Source of the DNA: Scytalidium lignicola
Taxonomy: Eukaryota; Ascomycota; Leotiomycetes
DNA: 51,255 bases
Direction: 5' to 3'
Assembly (NCBI GenBank): GCA_002812745.2
Contig: NCSJ02000307.1
Span: 1-51,255 of the forward strand
The notes below the pieces were generated by a model, which was given only the letters and a program-made list of their open reading frames with translations, was not told the DNA's origin and ran no database searches. Position numbers and translations under genes: made by a program. Shown here one piece after another: positions 46,441-51,255 of the stretch. Within the stretch, counting starts at the first letter, position 1. Each line of letters begins with the position of its first letter.

Positions 46441-46933
46441 ATTAACATGTTCCTAAGATTAAGTCTTTCTAAAAACAATGTAATTAGGATAATTTTGTAT
46501 GAGGAAGTTGTACAAGTGGCTCATGCCCGAATTATACTAATTACAATGTAGTAACTTACTTCAATTAGTTGTGTAACACGTAAAATCAATTTTAAATATT
46601 ATAATTATACAAAGATGATATCTCAACTTATTTCTCTGAAATTAGAATATTTGATTATATTGAATGTTGAATTTTAAATATTAAATTATAAAGTATACAA
46701 GTACATATTGTGATAGGGAATTCCTGCTCCCTACCTTAGCTACATTAATAATTTGTATGCGATCGGAAGTAGTAGTAATGTCTAAGAATGTAGCCGGTAT
46801 CGGTGTTACCTGTGGATTTTATAGAAGGGTCATGTGGATTTAGCCACGGCCTAAGAAGGCAACCAAAATTCGTGAAAGGTGTCAACCTTACGTTGTTGAG
46901 AATGCGACTGTTGTAGATTTCGCGTATAGATGA
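46441..46933. other. Very AT-rich spacer
   Basis: Very AT-rich sequence with stops in all frames. It may contain further decayed N-terminal sequence of the arginase-like pseudogene, but nothing can be read with confidence. Confidence 0.45.
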
Positions 46934-47710
46934 TTATCTATAAGCCATTTCTTTAAAGATAGGCATCTTGGAGTCCAACTCTCGAAGGAAATCAGACATT
47001 GAAGTATCTGGTCGAGGCATTGTAACATGAAGACGCATAGCTATGTCCAATCCATTCCAGACAGCCAGTAATTGATTATATACGGTGGCCATTCCTGCAG
47101 CCTTTGAGTGTTTGAACATTGACTGAACGTATAATCTGATGGATTTGCCTGCTCGAATTTCCGCAAATGTGTACCTCTGATCCGCCAATGCTTTGAGGGC
47201 TAGTGCTGGCTGCTCCTTGAATCTATTTATCAAGGTGCGGATGATGCTTACAATAGGAGTAGTAGCTAACAATTGACGTTCTAAAGAACTCAACTCTGCT
47301 GTGTACCATAGTGCAGCGGATCCTCGAAGGGTTGTAGGGAATACTTCCTGGACTTTGGCTTCTCCATGAAGATCAGCTAAGTGTTGTAATCTATCAGTGA
47401 AAATGTAGACGTCGGAGTAAATTAGCTTTGAAGAGGAAAGAGCAATATCATCTTGCTCAGCCTCTGGATTGAAATATCCTACATCGTCGGTTTTTAGGGG
47501 CCTGTTTCTTCCTTCAGGTGCTTCACTGTCTTCACGTCTTGTGTTATCCCGTCGATCATCCCGGTTATCCTCATCACCGTTTTGACCACGCCTTTCTCTT
47601 GCATCCATAATATCATTAATCATCTGCATAAGCTCTTCTCTATCTAGATCATTAAAGCGTCTAGGGGGATCTGGTGGCTGTTCAGGCTGTGCTGGAGATC
47701 TGGGATCCAT
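46934..47710 (-). mobile_element. Retrotransposon Gag-like ORF without pol
   Basis: The frame from the first ATG (47710) encodes 258 residues. The same frame stays open upstream, without an ATG, to about 47950. The N-terminal part is Pro/Arg/Asp-rich with a helical EELMQMINDIMDARERR. The core matches the capsid-like region of fungal Ty3/gypsy-type Gag proteins: SDVYIFTDRLQHLADLHG, TTLRGSAALWYTAELS, RTLINRFKEQP, LYVQSMFKHSKAAGM and SDFLRELDSKM. No zinc knuckle, protease, reverse transcriptase or integrase follows: the frame ends just after the capsid-like region in AT-rich DNA. No flanking LTRs could be identified. It is a truncated element, or possibly a retained Gag gene, because the capsid region itself has no stop or frameshift. 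Confidence 0.75.
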
Positions 47711-49177
47711 TGCAGAATGTTCTTTGTATCGTGGGTTGTCGAGTAGTGGATCTGGACGAGGGGGCTGGATGTGGTTGGGATGCAGATATTGGTATAGGAT
47801 GATGCTTGCCACGTCTGTGTAATGATCCTTCCAACCTCCAAAAGTATCTTGTGGGATACTCAGTCTTGGGAAAGTTGCTGGTGGACGAGTTTTGATTGGG
47901 TTGAGGGTAGAGCTCTTACAGTACCCCGCTACTGGTCTGTGCTTAAGCTATGTACAGTACGGTGGCGGAAATTGGCAGTTCCGTACGGAGTACAGTCTCT
48001 TGAATTCATCGAGAGCTTTTACTCTACGACTTGGGTCGTTATAGATCCTTTTCAAGTGTTGTTATAGTTCGTTAGCCTTCTTGTAACGAAGGGAATTTTC
48101 CTTTCGGAGGCGTACGTTGATAGTGAAAATGCAATATGACTTTTGTCAAAAAATGAATTCAGTACCACAAATCACTTAACCAGCTACATGTCATTCTCTA
48201 ACAGGCTTGACCGCAGTACCCTGTATATCTTCCAATAAAATTCGCCGGCATTTGACAGAACTGATACAGAAGATTAATACTGTAGGAGCTCTACGAAAGA
48301 AGAAAATTTAAGGTCCAAAATAGATGGATGTTAAATGTTCCATGGTGTCATGATGAACAGCGGTCACACGTGGTAGGATCTGGGGTTTCTTCCAAGGAGA
48401 CAGGCCACATAGAACATATAACGCCAATACATGGGAAACGATGAAGCTTATATCAAGAAAGCTTAAAATTTATATTAATTTATTAGTCATAATGGGGCAA
48501 TCTAGTCGAGATTCTTTCTGGTTTATTACCACCGTAGATTATGAGAGCTACAGGTACACGTGATTGAATCCATTGGCTGCGCGACTCAAATGCCCTCTTC
48601 TGCTAAGACCGGTGGACTACGGAGGAAACTTAATACAAGTACTCCACAGTTACTTACCGTACTTTCTTACACGTGCAACAGGAGATAATCATCATCCGGT
48701 TGCAATCTCCGTTTGTCGCAGAGAAATGAGTGTGAAAGGAATACCCAGCTCACGAGTAAGGTAGGTCGATGCTGCACAAGTTATTTACCACCTGGTCAAG
48801 TTCGTTCGCAGTCAACTCAACCCGACGGTAAGACTACCAACAGTATATAACTACGCCTCGACAATAGAGGCAGGAGAGAAGAGAAGAGAAGAAAAGAGCC
48901 CGACTCGATTCCAGCTCCATAACAATCCTCGTTAGCAGCTTTACCCATACTCCGTATTCAATGCACACATGCCGAGATCACTGGCTGTCAAGGGTAAAAA
49001 CCCATCGTCACATCTCCACACACTACCCACACACCCCAAGGGGCGCCGAGCATAAGTGTCAAAACGAGCCGCGAACTATTGCGTTCCCGTTCTGCCGTCC
49101 TCTAATAATACAGATTAGTTACCTCTCCTCCTGCTCCTCCGAATACGGCCGCAGGCAATAACCTCGCATCATTTCCC

Positions 49178-49230
49178 ACTCCAATCCCAATCCAATCCAA
49201 TCCAATCCATCCATCCATTCAATCCAATTC
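49178..49230 (+). repeat. Imperfect (CCAAT)n and (CCAT)n tandem repeats
   Basis: A run of CCAATCCAAT units passes into CCATCCATCC and back to CCAAT. It has no coding frame. Confidence 0.85.
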
Positions 49231-49415
49231 CATTCCCATCCCCTAGTGTGGAAAATTTTTTCTTTTTCGAGGGTCTGTAATTACCGTCCCCGTACCGCCT
49301 GCCCCCATTTATCCCACATTTTCATTCGATACGATACGATGGAGTGCGATGCGATGGGGTCGGGTAGGGAAGGGTACAGTAGTGTTCTTTGCAATCAAAT
49401 CAATCAGATCAGACG

Positions 49416-49424
49416 ATCAGATAA
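49416..49424 (+). promoter_or_regulatory. ATCAGATAA, candidate iron-regulator GATA site
   Basis: An exact match to ATCWGATAA, the extended site bound by fungal SREA/Sre1/Urbs1-type GATA repressors of iron uptake. It lies 1.26 kb beyond the FTR1 stop codon, not in the expected FTR1 promoter. Confidence 0.4.
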
Positions 49425-49444
49425 AATAATAAGTTGGGATCAGG

Positions 49445-49453
49445 ATCAGATAA
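49445..49453 (+). promoter_or_regulatory. Second ATCAGATAA site
   Basis: A second exact copy of the same nonamer, 29 bp downstream of the first and in the same orientation. Paired sites are typical of functional GATA elements. The gene it would serve is not identified. Confidence 0.4.
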
Positions 49454-50683
49454 CAACCGGCGCCATGACTTGTTCCCCCATTCGGAGAGCGGCGGGGCGT
49501 CCCCCCCCTTGGACCCAGGGGGGTGGGCTGGTGTGGTGTGGGCATGGGCATGGTGGAAAGACGTTCAGAGTAAGTTATCAGATCCGAAGGGCATTAGGAT
49601 GCCAAGTGATTTCTTTCTTTTTTTTCTCTCGCTCCGGGCGGAGGAAGGGGGGGCTGGGATGGGCTGGGATGGGATGGGAAGAGAGTCTTGGCTGGCTAGG
49701 GATGATATGATGCTCCGAATTGTGGTGTTGCATCGTACGGTGTTTTGATTCATTATGGTTTGAGGATTACTCCCGGACGGACGTAGCGTACTGTGCTACC
49801 CGTGATGTATGTTGATGTTTGCCCTATGGTTTTGTGAGTCGGGATCTTTTTCATCCTGTGGCTTTTCTCTGATGATGATGGTGCTTGGTACTATATTCTT
49901 ATTATATTGTATTGCGAAATTGAGATCAGTCCACGAAATTACACAATAATCTTACTGCAATATCAACTACGTTATACATTGGTCCCTCCAATCCTCGTCT
50001 TTGTCTGGGCGAAAGCTGAGAGAGCGTGTGATGTGTTGAGCGGCACTGCAAGAACGCCACTTTCCCCGACTAGTAACAAGCTTCCTCAAGGTTTGGTTAC
50101 CGCCGTGGCAGTACCGTAGATGATTTGTTTCTTGGATGCCTCTTGGATGCGTCTCTGGGCTGCGCAAAAACATTGGGGGTAATTAATAATATGTGTGTGT
50201 GCGTATATCCCACTGAAGCTTTTAGTGTTAAGGATCACCAGGAACGATACCTCCGGGGCAAGGAAATATCACACTACTGTAGCTGTTGCGCTCCTTGTTG
50301 TCTACATGAATATCATATTTTATAATCCACTGGACAAGAGTTTTGAAAGTATGAATTTTTTTTTTGAATTCCTGTTGGATATGAGGAAAATGGTGTAATT
50401 ATGAACCCCGTCCATGGTATTTCCCCCGCCCTCCAAATCAACTACAAAATATGTAGAACCACCAAAAAAAAATGAAGCCGAAGCCCAATCCCGCACGCAT
50501 CTTGCTTTATTTNACNAAAAAAATAATAAAAAATAATAATCAATGATAAATCGTGATATCTTTACTGATTGATTCTGATATTTGCTTTAACTCATTTATT
50601 CTCCTTCTTCTCCCCAAAGTCCCGAAATTCTAACCATCCAGTGGTAATGCCCCCCATCCCCCCGGACAAAACACACAAACCCC

Positions 50684-51255
50684 CTATTTCTCAGCATCAG
50701 TCGGATGGAACATACCTGCAGCCAGGTTCTCCTGTCCTTGACGGATAATCTCGGCAGCATTCTCCTGCGATACAGCCTGCTTGCGCTTCACATAGGTCTT
50801 GAGCCCCGGAACCTTGAGCATGAAACCAACGATCTGCTTCTTCAATGGCATCGAGCCGGTGCGCTCCTCGTAGAGCATGGCGGCGATGGCAAGCATGATG
50901 GCAATCCAGTAGGCATTGTAGGCGATGACGGAGCCGTAGGTGGCGGAGTTCTGCCAGCCCAGCAGGGCATTGAAGACGTCCCATCCGTTGTCAATCTCCG
51001 GGTTGCAGCAGTTGACGTGCCAGACGGACTGCTTGATGTTGTAGGATCCGGGCCCGTCACCGGCCTCGGCGACATCGCTGCCGACCTTGTTGGCGAAGGC
51101 GTGGAACTGCAAGCTCCAGACGGACTTGGAGAACATGCCGGCGGCGATGAGATACAGCACGCTGGTGGAGGCGATGAGGAAGAGCTGGATGGACATGACG
51201 TTGCCGCCGCGATAGATCAGGAAGCCGACGAGCAGCCCGGCCAGGATGCCGGTGA
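50684..51255 (-). CDS. FTR1: High-affinity iron permease Ftr1, C-terminal part (cut by window edge)
   Basis: About 190 C-terminal residues are visible; the frame continues off the right edge (GILAGLLVGFLIYRGGN precedes MSIQLFLIASTSVL). Ftr1 is the plasma-membrane permease that takes Fe(III) from a multicopper ferroxidase (Fet3 type) in reductive iron uptake. The visible region holds the last transmembrane helices, the SKSVWSLQFHAFANKVG loop, YNIKQSVWHVNCCNPE and GWDVFNALLGWQNSATYGS, all characteristic of ascomycete Ftr1. After the final helix is a cytoplasmic tail with Lys-rich and Gln/Glu-rich stretches. The REXXE iron-binding motifs lie outside the window. Codon use is GC-rich at third positions, in contrast to genes of the neighbouring AT-rich region, as expected for a highly expressed gene. 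The stop is TAG at 50684-50686. Confidence 0.94.
   Translation of the reverse strand, partial: TGILAGLLVGFLIYRGGNVMSIQLFLIASTSVLYLIAAGMFSKSVWSLQFHAFANKVGSDVAEAGDGPGSYNIKQSVWHVNCCNPEIDNGWDVFNALLGWQNSATYGSVIAYNAYWIAIMLAIAAMLYEERTGSMPLKKQIVGFMLKVPGLKTYVKRKQAVSQENAAEIIRQGQENLAAGMFHPTDAEK

Larger units (their letters stand above)
47711..50683. other. 3 kb intergenic region before FTR1
   Basis: The left 250 bases continue the open Gag-like frame. The rest has no supported gene. It contains CT/CA-rich blocks, pentanucleotide repeats near 49180-49230, GGGAT-type tandem at 49655-49680, two ATCAGATAA sites, several TACTGTA/TACAGTA heptamers, one TACTCCGTA (48950-48958) and N bases at 50513 and 50516. 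The final 250 bases are the 3' flank of FTR1. Confidence 0.5.

Noticed and set aside
1..51255. CRISPR arrays, bacterial operons, rRNA or complete LTR transposons
   Set aside because: No regularly spaced repeats, ribosomal RNA sequence or paired long terminal repeats were seen; the gene structure is eukaryotic throughout.

Overview
The window looks like nuclear DNA of a filamentous ascomycete. The supported genes have short GT-AG introns (48-97 nt), and their products are typical of Pezizomycotina: Noc2, Vps28, Mdm12, Ngg1/Ada3, Ftr1, a PA-TM-RING ligase and a CorA-like protein. A 2EXR-type protein and the style of a retrotransposon Gag fragment point to Leotiomycetes (Helotiales-like); that class assignment is inference. 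Six isolated N bases occur, most of them beside homopolymers.

Left part (0.3-9 kb) is a compact housekeeping block: an unknown membrane/coiled-coil protein, then NOC2 (ribosome assembly), VPS28 (ESCRT-I) and MDM12 (ER-mitochondria tether). NOC2 and VPS28 are divergent across 222 bp, and VPS28 and MDM12 converge across 160 bp. An 84-86 bp direct repeat brackets 1.7 kb of AT-rich DNA, and its right copy ends on the NOC2 stop codon.

Centre (9-33 kb): an 8.4 kb stretch without a convincing gene leads to a 112-residue protein with a strong start context and an A/C-rich leader. After it come a glycosylated single-pass membrane protein (3 exons), a 2EXR protein, a six-exon CorA-like membrane protein with extra transmembrane helices, a PA-TM-RING ubiquitin ligase whose 5' end is unresolved, and NGG1/ADA3 of SAGA.

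Right part (33-48 kb) is AT-rich and accessory in character. It holds a small secreted protein, an eight-exon SNM1/Artemis-type nuclease that is intact once spliced, a P-loop kinase-like protein, a GPI-anchored secreted protein, a short-chain dehydrogenase that appears to have ACG where its ATG should be, a decayed arginase-family pseudogene with premature stops and a frameshift, and a Gag-like ORF without pol. The last 3 kb contain simple repeats and two exact ATCAGATAA sites (iron-regulator GATA type), followed by the C-terminal part of the iron permease FTR1, which runs off the right edge.

Gene models with introns were spliced by hand from reading frame, splice-site sequence and fit to known families. 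No alignment or database search was run.
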